From: Bergeyella zoohelcum ATCC 43767
GTDB taxonomy: Bacteria > Bacteroidota > Bacteroidia > Flavobacteriales > Weeksellaceae
DNA: 64,000 bases
Assembly: GCF_000301075.1 (NCBI RefSeq)
Contig: NZ_JH932293.1
Coordinates: forward strand, 977,755-1,041,754
Reading direction: 5' to 3'
Position 1 is the first letter of the stretch. Every line of letters begins with the position of its first letter. The notes under the pieces are model-generated. The model worked only from the letters and a program-made list of their open reading frames with translations, searched no databases and was not told the origin of the DNA. The position numbers were made by a program, and so were the translations under genes. Shown in pieces: positions 25,386 through 34,336 of the stretch.

Positions 25386-26357
25386 ATGAAAAAAATAATA
25401 AAATTGGTTCCGATTGTGATCATCGCTGTATTGGTGATCATCGCGTTGGTTTTTTCAAACAAGAAAACCGAAGATTATTGGCAAGGACAAGCCGAGGCAA
25501 AACAAATTAGCGTAGCACCTAAAATTCCGGGGCGTGTGGAAAAAATCCACATCAAAGAAGGACAAAACATCCAAAAAGGCGATTTGCTCCTCACGATAGA
25601 AACGCCGGAAATCAACGCCAAATTAGAACAAGCAGGAGCTGCACAAAACGCGGCTCAGGCCCAGCTAGCAAAGGCAAACGCCGGAGCGAGAAGTCAGCAA
25701 ATACAAGCCGCCTACAGTGTATGGCAACAGGCACAAACGGCTGCAGATTTTGCAAAAACCACTTTCGGACGCGTAGAAAATCTCTACAAAGACGAACTGA
25801 TTTCGGCTCAAAAAAGAGACGAAGCCTATACCAAATACCAAGCAGCCGTACAGCAAGCCAATGCTGCAAAAGCCCAGTACGACCTTGCTTTGGCAGGAGC
25901 CCAGCAGGAAGACAAATTAGCAGCACAAGCCTTGGTACAACAAGCCCAAGGAGCGGTACACGAAGTGCAATCTTATAAAAAAGAGGCCAACCTCTACGCG
26001 CCTGCATCAGCTGAGGTACAGAAAATCATCCCAAACGAAGGCGAATTGGTCAATACGGGCTATCCTGTAATTACCCTTGTAGATTTGTCGGATGTATGGG
26101 TGGTACTCAATATCCGCGAAGATATGATGAATCGTTTCCAAAAAGGAGCCAAGTTTAAAGCCAAAGTACCGGCATTGGGCAATAAGGAAATAGAATTGGA
26201 AGTACGCCACATTTCGGCAATGGCAGATTTTGCCACTTGGACAGCCACCAAAGCACAAGGCGATTTTGACCGCAAGACTTTTGAAATCAAAGCCTACCCT
26301 ACCGAGCCTACCAGCGGACTACGCCCAGGAATGTCGGTTTTAGTAAAGAAGGATTAA
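25386..26357 (+). CDS. HlyD/EmrA family membrane-fusion protein
   Basis: 323 residues. One N-terminal membrane helix (about 5-24), then the lipoyl half-motif ISVAPKIPGRVEKIHIKEGQ, a long Ala/Gln-rich coiled coil (about 75-185), second lipoyl half and beta barrel (LVDLSDVWVVLNIREDMM). It links the inner membrane permeases to TolC. The C-terminal GLRPGMSVLVKK is the usual ending. The 106-base gap before it holds degenerate low-complexity repeats. Confidence 0.93.
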   Translation: MKKIIKLVPIVIIAVLVIIALVFSNKKTEDYWQGQAEAKQISVAPKIPGRVEKIHIKEGQNIQKGDLLLTIETPEINAKLEQAGAAQNAAQAQLAKANAGARSQQIQAAYSVWQQAQTAADFAKTTFGRVENLYKDELISAQKRDEAYTKYQAAVQQANAAKAQYDLALAGAQQEDKLAAQALVQQAQGAVHEVQSYKKEANLYAPASAEVQKIIPNEGELVNTGYPVITLVDLSDVWVVLNIREDMMNRFQKGAKFKAKVPALGNKEIELEVRHISAMADFATWTATKAQGDFDRKTFEIKAYPTEPTSGLRPGMSVLVKKD

Positions 26358-26388
26358 ATAAAATATAGAAATTTATTTGAGCTTATAC

Positions 26389-26496
26389 ATGGTTTCATTA
26401 TTTATTTCTATTCTTCTGGTTATTCTTGTTGTTAGCATTGTCATGGCAACAGGAATCTATACCAGAGGAGGTATTCAATTGATAGAAAAAAATTGA
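26389..26496 (+). CDS. possible 35-residue membrane peptide
   Basis: ATG to TGA, 35 codons: a strong hydrophobic helix (SLFISILLVILVVSIVMA) followed by a short polar tail with an Arg (YTRGG). It lies 31 bases after the hlyD stop, in the same direction, in a gap of 478 bases. No ribosome-binding site or relative recognised. A real small protein or chance frame; undecided. Confidence 0.35.
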   Translation: MVSLFISILLVILVVSIVMATGIYTRGGIQLIEKN

Positions 26497-26629
26497 TATA
26501 TAGTCAAAATAATGAATATATTCAATTGATTACCAATTATTTTACCTTTACACGGGTATAGCTATTGCATAGCAGGATTTATAGGGAAATTCTTATGAAA
26601 ATATATTTCATCATTAACGAAAAAAAATT

Positions 26630-26717
26630 ACATCAGGATGGAACAAAATTTCCATCAGGACGGAGTAAAATTTTCATCAGGACGGAGTAAAATTTTCATC
26701 GAGATGAAAAAAAGTGT
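26630..26717. repeat. four tandem 22-bp repeats
   Basis: Unit CATCAGGACGGAGTAAAATT(TT); two identical middle copies, a near-copy before and a diverged one after. The repeat lies within the hlyD-permease gap. The rest of this gap (26718-26835) contains short 'TTCAAACC' motifs repeated several times and no gene. Confidence 0.93.
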
Positions 26718-26835
26718 CCATAGGTTTCCCATTTTCACTTCATAGGTATGAAATAAAATTTTGATAAGGATAGAATCTTTCAAACCCTAAAACTCTTCAA
26801 ATATTTCAAACCTTCAAACCCTCAAACGCTTTCTA

Positions 26836-27990
26836 ATGAAAAACTTATTCATTTCCGAAATCAAACGGTTGTTCCTCTCTCCCAAGCGTCTGCTGATGAC
26901 TTTGGGATTACCTCTATTGATTTTCGGGTTCTTTGGCTATCTCTTCCGCGAAGACACGCCAAAAGATTTGCCCGTGGTGGTTACGGATTACGACCAATCG
27001 GCCATGTCCCGACAGCTCATCCGCTTTTTAGATGCTACCACTATTATGCAGGTTTCCCAGCAAGTGGGAAGTCCTACCGAAGCTTCTCCTTTACTCAAAA
27101 GAGCCGATGCCTACGCCTATATTGTGATTCCCAAAAACTTTGAAAAAGATATTTTACAGAGCAAAACTACCAAGGCAATTTGCTATACCAATGGCAATTA
27201 TCTGGTGCCTTCCAGCTTTATACAATCGGGGTTTGTGAGTACGGTGGGAACCTTTTCTGCGGGGATTAATCTCAACAAAAGAACCAAAAAAAATACGCCT
27301 CAAGGAAAAGCTCTGGCAGAAGTCCAAGCCGTAAAAGTGGATAATCACGGACTGTACAACCCTTATAAGAACTACAATTACTTCCTCAATTTAGCCTTGA
27401 TTCCCATGCTCTTTCAGATGGTAGTCATGACCATGTCTATCTTTGCCTTGGGCCAGATGTTCAAATACCGAGAGGCACAGCGCTTTCTAAAACAAGCGGG
27501 GGGTAGCTATTGGCGTTTGCTCTTGGGCAAGCTCCTTCCTTATACCTTGATGTTCCTTTTTTTAGGGCTTATCATGAATATCTATTTGTTTAAAATCATC
27601 GACATTCCGTACAAAGGCAACGGCTGGACCATGGCACTGGTGGTTTTCTCATTAATTATTGTAAATCAAGCCGTAGCGGTATTCTTCGTATCCATGCTCA
27701 GAGATCTTCGTTCGGCATTGGCTTACGGGGGGGCTTTGGCGGGAGTTGCCTTTTCTTTTTCGGGCTATACTTTCCCTATAGAATCCATGCCCGAGAGCAT
27801 ACAGTACCTTACGCGGGTGTTTCCTTTCACGCATTTCTTGCAAAATTATATCCATATAGGCGTAAAAGGGCTTCCGATTTCTTACAATTGGGGCAATGTT
27901 TTGGCATTTGTATTTTTCATCAGTCTTGCTTTGGCAGCCTATCCTCGATTTGTACAACTTGTAAAAAACAACGGTTATGAAAAACAATAA
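26836..27990 (+). CDS. ABC-2 type permease (YhgE/YbhR-like), export system subunit 1
   Basis: 384 residues. One N-terminal membrane helix (about 16-33), a periplasmic domain of about 140 residues (DYDQSAMSRQLIRFLDATT), then five to six helices from about 178. The C-terminal FSFSGYTFPIESMPESIQYLTRVFPFTHFLQ is the ABC-2 permease signature. The usual ATPase partner is not encoded here, which is common for the Bacteroidota TolC-HlyD-permease-permease operons. It overlaps the next gene by 14 bases. Confidence 0.9.
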   Translation: MKNLFISEIKRLFLSPKRLLMTLGLPLLIFGFFGYLFREDTPKDLPVVVTDYDQSAMSRQLIRFLDATTIMQVSQQVGSPTEASPLLKRADAYAYIVIPKNFEKDILQSKTTKAICYTNGNYLVPSSFIQSGFVSTVGTFSAGINLNKRTKKNTPQGKALAEVQAVKVDNHGLYNPYKNYNYFLNLALIPMLFQMVVMTMSIFALGQMFKYREAQRFLKQAGGSYWRLLLGKLLPYTLMFLFLGLIMNIYLFKIIDIPYKGNGWTMALVVFSLIIVNQAVAVFFVSMLRDLRSALAYGGALAGVAFSFSGYTFPIESMPESIQYLTRVFPFTHFLQNYIHIGVKGLPISYNWGNVLAFVFFISLALAAYPRFVQLVKNNGYEKQ

Positions 27991-29146
27991 TTCCATTCTA
28001 CGCGTATTTAGAAACGAGTTTCAAAAAATGTTTTCAGACAGAGCCGTCTTGGCTTCGTTTTTTGTGCTTTCGGTTTTGGTAGCCGTGCTTTATTCGTATG
28101 TGTACTCTCGGGAAATAACCACAGAGACGCCCATTGCGGTGGTAGATGAGTGTCGCACAGCAGAAAGCCGACAACTCATTCGTATGCTAGATGCTACAGA
28201 ACAGGTTGCAGTAACCGAATCTCCAGCGGATTTCAAAGCAGCGGAAAAACTTTTTTACAACCAAGAAGTAAAAGGTATTGTGCTTATTCCGAAAGATTTT
28301 TCACAAAAAATTTACAGAAAAGAGCAACCCTCGGTTTCGGGGTATTACGATGTATCCTATTTCCCATACTACAAACAGGTGTACAAAGCCGTGGCAACTA
28401 CCGTGGCGTATCTCAACGGCGGTATCGAATTGAAAGGGCTCACAGCACAAGGCATGTCGGAAGCTCAGGCCTCGGATACCATGTCTGCTATAAAAGCCGA
28501 AAGCGTAACGCTCTTTAATCCCAATGCGGGCTACGGCATGTTTCTAATGCCCATGGTTTTTATGATTATCATCCAAACGCTATTACTCACAGGTATCGGA
28601 CTTTTGGGGGGTACGCAAAGAGAAAAAGGCATCGCTATCTCGGGCAATGGTTCACTCTTAGAAACGCTAAATATCATATTAGGAAAAGCTTCGAGCTATT
28701 TAGTCGTAGGGTTCTTGTACATCAGCATCGTGTTGTGGATTGTTATTCCAAGTTTCAATCTACCCCAACGAGGCAACCTCACCGATATTTACGGTTTTCT
28801 ATTGCCGTATCTATTGAGTTTGTCTTTCTTAGGCTTGTGGCTGGTTCGCTTTTTCAAGCATCGAGAAGATGTGGTGCTTACCATTTCTTTTACCTCAATC
28901 CCTGTAGCTATGCTCAGTGGCGTATCTTGGCCGGTAGAAGCTTTTCCTTCGGTCTTGCGTTATCTGGCAGAACTGGTACCCAGTACCCATGCCGTAAAAG
29001 GCTTTGTAGCCCTGAGCCAAAGCGGAGCCAAACTTTCAGAAATACAAGAGCTCTATACCAAGATGTGGCTTTTGTGCCTTTTCTATTTCGTACTCACGAT
29101 GATTTTCTATCATCGCTGGGGAAAACAATTGGAATCTAAAAAATAG
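27977..29146 (+). CDS. ABC-2 type permease, export system subunit 2
   Basis: 389 residues, paralogous to the preceding product: the same layout of one helix, a periplasmic domain (VVDECRTAESRQLIRMLDATE) and a C-terminal helix cluster with MLSGVSWPVEAFPSVLRYLAELVPSTH. The two probably form a heterodimer that exports an unknown compound through HlyD and TolC. The 14-base overlap implies coupled translation. Confidence 0.9.
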   Translation: MKNNNSILRVFRNEFQKMFSDRAVLASFFVLSVLVAVLYSYVYSREITTETPIAVVDECRTAESRQLIRMLDATEQVAVTESPADFKAAEKLFYNQEVKGIVLIPKDFSQKIYRKEQPSVSGYYDVSYFPYYKQVYKAVATTVAYLNGGIELKGLTAQGMSEAQASDTMSAIKAESVTLFNPNAGYGMFLMPMVFMIIIQTLLLTGIGLLGGTQREKGIAISGNGSLLETLNIILGKASSYLVVGFLYISIVLWIVIPSFNLPQRGNLTDIYGFLLPYLLSLSFLGLWLVRFFKHREDVVLTISFTSIPVAMLSGVSWPVEAFPSVLRYLAELVPSTHAVKGFVALSQSGAKLSEIQELYTKMWLLCLFYFVLTMIFYHRWGKQLESKK

Positions 29147-29550
29147 ACAGAAAGAAGAAGAGTGGTTTCTTGTTTTGAAAGGCTTATGGCGAATAGCTTA
29201 TGGCGGTTGGCAGTTAGCTTTCTAACTTCCAAATTCTAATCTCCAACATCTAATTTCTAAAAGCAGTAGGCAGGAAGCAATGGGCAGGAGGCTTTTGATC
29301 TGACCTCGTAGAGGTCATATGTTTATAGTGGAATATTTTCCTATATAACATACGACCCCGAAGAGGTCTCATAACAAAACGGTGGCTGTTGCTATATACA
29401 TTTGACCCCGCTGTAGTCATACATGCAGTAGAATTTGAGCGACTGGTTTCTAGCGAATAGCTTTCTAGCTTCCAAATTCTAAAATCATTATACATTCTAC
29501 TTTGTACGCGGTACAATCTCCAACATCTAAAATTAACTTATAAAAAACTT
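29147..29550. other. intergenic low-complexity and REP-like sequence
   Basis: Contains degenerate short repeats such as GCGAATAGCTT, CTAACTTCCAAATTCTAA and AATCATTATACATT, also present at 32390-32525. Three palindromes lie within it (separate entry). No gene recognised. Confidence 0.6.
29300..29418. repeat. three REP-like short palindromes
   Basis: GACCTC-GTA-GAGGTC at 29301-29315, GACCCC-GAA-GAGGTC at 29354-29368 and GACCCC-GCT-GTAGTC at 29404-29418, spaced about 50 bases. Each is flanked by ATATG/ACATA and TATA-like words. The palindrome at 3331 is of the same type. Confidence 0.7.
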
Positions 29551-29581
29551 TTTGCATATTAGAAAACTTTATCTATCTTTG
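29551..29581 (+). promoter_or_regulatory. consensus promoter ahead of the AC microsatellite
   Basis: TTTG (29551-29554), 19 bases, TATCTTTG (29574-29581): exact Bacteroidota consensus. Transcription would start about 29588, 80 bases before the AC tract and 600 bases before the fibre gene. Confidence 0.88.
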
Positions 29582-29588
29582 CCTCGTT

Positions 29589-30143
<555 letters not shown>

Positions 30144-30192
30144 TCTTTGAATCATTTAATAATAAATAACAATCGTTTTTAAATTTAAAATT

Positions 30193-32334
30193 ATGAACAA
30201 AACAACAATCAAGATCAGTGTGTTAGCGTTCTTAGGTTTTATGACCTATGGCTACGCACAGCAACAGCAGCAAGACCCTTACAAGGGTAAAGTAGGGGTA
30301 AACACCATAGAGCCGAGTGCTACGATGGATGTACAGCCGAATAGTGATAACGCCCGAGTAGAGGCAAAAACGAATGAAGGGATTATTGCTCCGAAGCTAA
30401 GCAAAACGAGAATTGCTAATATTGAAACTCCCGTAGAAGGTACTTTAGTGTATGCTACGGATGAAACTACTTCGCCTATTTCTGCTTATACAGGAGGAGA
30501 TACGAAAGTAGCAAAGATTACGGAAAAAGGGTATTATTTCTATAACGGCACCGAGTGGGTGAAAGCGGGGAGTGATGCTAATGACCAGCTTTGGAAATTT
30601 GTAAAAGAATACACAAAGACATATTCTTTTGCTCCTACCAATAGTACTAAAATAAAGGAATATGGTTTAGTTCCTTCTTTAAAGGAAGGGGAATATGTAG
30701 CTAGAGTTGATATATCAGACTCCCAAAGTTCTGATAACTATTCTGGGCATTTATCTATGAATACGGTAGATAAAGTAACAAGGGAAGTAACATCTCATGC
30801 TGGCATCGGAGGAGCGGGCGTAGAGCTTGTTAATTATAAAGACGATCAAACTCATATGGGATATATCGATATGAGAAAGTCTGATGATGTGGATCATTCT
30901 ATTAGAATTATAGGTCAAGACTTACTAGCTAACACAAATCCAGACGATGATGTTAAGAATAAGAGGCTTGTTATCAATAGTGTAGATACTGTCAATGGAA
31001 ATACATTTCTTTTTCAGTTAGATGGGGCTGAAACTCTTTTTTCAAATAATAATGCTCATTATAAGTTTAATGAGCAAGGTTTTTTCTTTCAACCAAGAAA
31101 AGCAATTTCTTCTAATGATGTAGGTTCTTATACCTATTTCAATATGGCAAAGGGTACAGGTATCAATAATACAGGAAATAATAGCAAAATAACATTGTCT
31201 CTGAACCGATTCTTAGATACTAATGGAGGTTGGAATGGTACTACAGAGCGTTTGCAAAGGGTAGTAGATATTACTAAAATGGGATTTATTGATTTCGGAA
31301 TTCATGGAGTAGAAAATGGCGGTAGCTATAATGGTCTGGGATTAGGCTATGGAAATTCCGTTCATATGGTTGTTAGAGAAAATGGTAATGTAGGGATAGG
31401 AACTACGGAACCAGCTGCTAAATTAGATGTTGTAGGAAATGCTATAATTGGAGATGATAGAGAAAATCGTTTTACAATGCTTACAAGTGGTGGTATTGAG
31501 ATTTTTAGAAAAAATCCTACAGCTACAATTACTAAAAATATAGGATATATTGACTTTAAATCTGATAAATCATACGATGGAGAGGTTAGAGTGGTTACAC
31601 ACAAAATGGTAAGTGATGATAAGTTGTTTTTCAGGGTACAAGGCTCTTCTGATGGTACATTGTCAGGAGCTAACACTAAAACACCGTTTAATATCGACTT
31701 GACAGATGGTCGTGTAGGTATAAATGTAACAGAACCTACTGAATCGTTAGATGTTAATGGAAATGCTCGTATTCGTAATTTAGCAGGAACAGGTAATCGT
31801 CCAGTATATGCAGATGCAGAAGGTAAATTGGTAATCGGTAGTTCTACTACTATCAGATCTGCATGGGTTCCAGATACAGCGAGTAATTCTGTGCAGCTTG
31901 CCATTACATCTGCCAATGGAGATAGAACTACTCATCCAATAAGCATTACAGATGAAGGAATGGTAAGAGCTACTTCTTTCCAAGGAGTTAACGGAGCCAC
32001 TATCTTCCCAGATTATGTATTCCAAAAGTACTATACAGGAACTTCTTCTATCAAGGCAGATTACAATTTCAAATCCCTAAGCCAAGTAGAAGATTTCGTA
32101 AAAGCGAATGGACACTTACCAGGGTATAAATCAGCGGCAACCATTAAAGCACAAGGATATGTAGATTTAATGGAAACCCAGCTGACCAATGTAGAGAAAA
32201 TAGAAGAGCTTTATTTGCACAGCATAGAGCAAGACAAAGCATTAAAAGCTAAAGAATCTAAAATTCAAGAGCTTGAAGCTAAGAATGCAGCATTAGAATC
32301 TCGTTTAGAAAGATTAGAGAAGCTCATCCAATAA
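30193..32334 (+). CDS. secreted tail-fibre-like surface protein
   Basis: 713 residues. A signal peptide ends TYGYAQQQQQ. Three copies of the fibre motif VG(I/V)xTxEPxxxLDVxG are seen: VGVNTIEPSATMDV (about 34), VGIGTTEPAAKLDV (about 400) and VGINVTEPTESLDV (about 508). The middle is beta-rich and Asn/Gly-rich. Near residue 615 is FQKYYTGTSSIKADYNFKSL, followed by a C-terminal coiled coil (about 660-713, ESKIQELEAKNAALESRLE). The C-terminus lacks an S74 chaperone Ser-Lys motif I can identify. Probably a trimeric fibre on the cell surface. It has a terminator just after the stop. Confidence 0.8.
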   Translation: MNKTTIKISVLAFLGFMTYGYAQQQQQDPYKGKVGVNTIEPSATMDVQPNSDNARVEAKTNEGIIAPKLSKTRIANIETPVEGTLVYATDETTSPISAYTGGDTKVAKITEKGYYFYNGTEWVKAGSDANDQLWKFVKEYTKTYSFAPTNSTKIKEYGLVPSLKEGEYVARVDISDSQSSDNYSGHLSMNTVDKVTREVTSHAGIGGAGVELVNYKDDQTHMGYIDMRKSDDVDHSIRIIGQDLLANTNPDDDVKNKRLVINSVDTVNGNTFLFQLDGAETLFSNNNAHYKFNEQGFFFQPRKAISSNDVGSYTYFNMAKGTGINNTGNNSKITLSLNRFLDTNGGWNGTTERLQRVVDITKMGFIDFGIHGVENGGSYNGLGLGYGNSVHMVVRENGNVGIGTTEPAAKLDVVGNAIIGDDRENRFTMLTSGGIEIFRKNPTATITKNIGYIDFKSDKSYDGEVRVVTHKMVSDDKLFFRVQGSSDGTLSGANTKTPFNIDLTDGRVGINVTEPTESLDVNGNARIRNLAGTGNRPVYADAEGKLVIGSSTTIRSAWVPDTASNSVQLAITSANGDRTTHPISITDEGMVRATSFQGVNGATIFPDYVFQKYYTGTSSIKADYNFKSLSQVEDFVKANGHLPGYKSAATIKAQGYVDLMETQLTNVEKIEELYLHSIEQDKALKAKESKIQELEAKNAALESRLERLEKLIQ

Positions 32335-32344
32335 ATTTTATTTT

Positions 32345-32381
32345 GCCCTATCGGAGTTGTAGTTCTGATAGGGCTTTTTTT
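32345..32381 (+). terminator. terminator of the fibre gene
   Basis: Perfect 8-base stem GCCCTATC / GATAGGGC followed by seven T. Confidence 0.88.
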
Positions 32382-32542
32382 ATCAGTTTATGGCTATTGG
32401 CAGATGGCTATTGGCTATTAGCGAATAGCAGTTAGCTTCTAATTTCTAAAATCATTATACATTATACTTTGTACATTGTACGATCTCTAACATCTCATTT
32501 CTAACTTCTAAAATCATTATACATTGTAATTACTAACATAAA
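32382..32542. other. intergenic degenerate low-complexity repeats
   Basis: Words such as GGCTATTGGC, AATTTCTAAAATCATT and ATACATT recur here and at 29147-29550. No gene seen. Confidence 0.5.
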
Positions 32543-32632
32543 TGCTTTCCTTCTTTCTTTTTTATGTTATCTTTATTTGATTATCATACCGAATCAGAGT
32601 CATTGCATGCATATTCAAAATTACTTTAGAAG
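32543..32632. repeat. 90-bp repeat, copy 2 (inverted partner at 17923-18012)
   Basis: Reverse complement of 17923-18012 with two visible differences. A weaker similarity may extend some 20 bases to the left. Confidence 0.92.
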
Positions 32633-32664
32633 CACTATCATTACGCAAACTTGATGATTTTTCG

Positions 32665-32855
32665 TACCTTTGCCCTCGCCATGTTTTTGAGGGGTAAAAT
32701 AATTTAAAATCTTTTATAGACCTTGATGTCTATTATTCCATTTAAAGATTTTAGCCCAATGTTCAAGGAAAGGTAGAATACTAGAAATAACTAGCTAAGA
32801 CTTAGCTTTCAAATACAGTTTATTTTGAACATTTTTTTTAACTTCTAATATCCAA
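32665..32855 (+). promoter_or_regulatory. -7 element and structured leader of the DUF3575 gene
   Basis: TACCTTTG (32665-32672) is a good -7 box. The following 180 bases contain CCCTC/GAGGG, nested stems AAAATCTTT/AAAGATTTT around ATAGAC/GTCTAT, and AGCTAAG-A-CTTAGCT close to the start codon. No known riboswitch class is recognised. The structure and its role are inference from pairing by eye. Confidence 0.45.
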
Positions 32856-33422
32856 ATGATAAGACTCTTGTTTTTTCTTCTGACGATATCCATTTCTGCA
32901 CAAGATAATCTGAAAGAAAAACAATTCAAAGTGAATACTGTTTTTCTTCCTATAGGTATTATAAACGCAGGAATGGAATTTCCACTCTCTACGCAATTTA
33001 CTGTACAGGGAGATGTATTTATTTCCCCATGGAAAAGCATTGCTAATCATCATGCATTGGTAGCAATGGGACATATAGAAGGGCGTTACTATCTAAGAGA
33101 AAGATATGACGGTTGGTACGCAGGTGTCCATGTAGGAGGAGGAGTTTTCGAACTCACAAAATGGAATTATAGCGGCACCAATAAATTTCAACGCGGGTTT
33201 AGCTTTATGGTAGGAGGCACAATAGGCTATCAGTGGGATATTTCCTATCGTTGGGGATTAGACTTCTATTTAGGAGGGGGAACGGTACAGAGTTTTTACA
33301 AAGGTTATGACCAGCTTTCTGGGAAATTTATTACCCGTTATGAAAAATCAAGTACTTGGAATAAGAGTGGCGAGTTTTTACCTTATAGAGGTGGGATTAT
33401 GCTGACTTATAAATTGAAATAA
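32856..33422 (+). CDS. DUF3575 outer membrane protein
   Basis: 188 residues. A signal peptide (FFLLTISISAQ) is followed by FKVNTVFLPIGIINAGMEFPLS, GRYYLRERYDGWYAGVHVGGG and GYQWDISYRWGLDFYLGGG. The alternating strands and the ending GGIMLTYKLK indicate a small beta-barrel. In Bacteroidota DUF3575 genes often accompany surface fibre or fimbrial genes, which fits its position between two fibre-like genes. No enzymatic role. A long leader precedes it. Confidence 0.85.
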   Translation: MIRLLFFLLTISISAQDNLKEKQFKVNTVFLPIGIINAGMEFPLSTQFTVQGDVFISPWKSIANHHALVAMGHIEGRYYLRERYDGWYAGVHVGGGVFELTKWNYSGTNKFQRGFSFMVGGTIGYQWDISYRWGLDFYLGGGTVQSFYKGYDQLSGKFITRYEKSSTWNKSGEFLPYRGGIMLTYKLK

Positions 33423-33460
33423 TATAACTTTCAAAAGTTCTTTTGGGATATATACTTTCC

Positions 33461-33504
33461 ATCAAAAAACCCCTTATGCGTTTTATCATAAGGAGTTTTT
33501 TGAT
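33461..33504. terminator. bidirectional terminator between DUF3575 and the small fibre gene
   Basis: Arms ATCAAAAAACCCCTTATG and CATAAGGAGTTTTTTGAT pair with one mismatch; A/T-rich flanks on both sides; between convergent genes. Confidence 0.85.
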
Positions 33505-33523
33505 TTTTTTATTATTGAATCAA

Positions 33524-34336
33524 TTAATATCTTGATGTCATTATCCATTTTTGTCCTGTAGAGAGTATACAAGTTGCTATATTAGGAGCTAATGTTTTTT
33601 GCTGACCATCTCCTATGGAAAGATTATGAATAGTCACACTACCTCCTCCCACATTTATGATGCAGAGTTCTCTTCCTTCATACATATTTTCAGGAGTAGT
33701 GGGTAAATAGATATTGGTAACTCCATGAGAAAGTCTATTAATAATTACATGGTCTCCGTATTCAGTTGCTGTACTAGATTTTACATAATAATTTCTTTGG
33801 GCTTCAGTAGTGATGTTGCTGGCAACTCTATAAAACTCTCCTTTAATTAAGGTTTTACCTTCTACAACCACTTTACCAGTTCCTGTTTTGAATGTAAGGT
33901 AATGATTATTATGATTTACCGTTCTCTCCCCTTGTAGAGTGCCATTGCTATTATAAATATGTGTATTGGTATCTACAAAAGAAGATTGAGAAGAAGTGCT
34001 TAATTTTACCCACTTATTTAAATCTGTGCTGAAATAATAAAATCCTTTAGTATCTACATCTGCCATAGTTCCTGCCTTAGCACCTGTAGAAACATTATCA
34101 ATGTATATTAAAGTGGATTCTTTTACCTTACTCTTATCTCCCATTTGGAAAGCTCTAAGACGAGACACACGAGGGATAAGAATTCCTTCTACGGAAGTGT
34201 CAGTGTTACTCGTTGGGTTATAATGTTGAATTTCCAAGGTAGCATGAGGTGTTTTTGTGTTAATTCCCACTTTATTTTGTTGCCCAAAGGACAAAGCGGA
34301 AATAGTGCTTAGTAATAAAATTGTACTTTTTTTCAT
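33524..34336 (-). CDS. small secreted fibre-like protein
   Basis: 270 residues from the ATG giving MKKSTILLLSTISALSFGQ, a signal peptide. The mature N-terminus (QQNKVGINTKTPHATLEIQH) and the segment GILIPRVSRLRAFQ then KGFYYFSTDLNKWVKL match the start of the 713-residue fibre at 30193 (VGVNTIEPSATMDV, GIIAPKLSKTR, KGYYFYNGTEWVK). The two are therefore related. The C-terminal half differs and ends in a beta-rich stretch (GGGSVTIHNLSIGDGQQKTL). Probably a short surface protein of the same system. Signal peptide makes the longer start unlikely. Confidence 0.75.
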   Translation of the reverse strand: MKKSTILLLSTISALSFGQQNKVGINTKTPHATLEIQHYNPTSNTDTSVEGILIPRVSRLRAFQMGDKSKVKESTLIYIDNVSTGAKAGTMADVDTKGFYYFSTDLNKWVKLSTSSQSSFVDTNTHIYNSNGTLQGERTVNHNNHYLTFKTGTGKVVVEGKTLIKGEFYRVASNITTEAQRNYYVKSSTATEYGDHVIINRLSHGVTNIYLPTTPENMYEGRELCIINVGGGSVTIHNLSIGDGQQKTLAPNIATCILSTGQKWIMTSRY

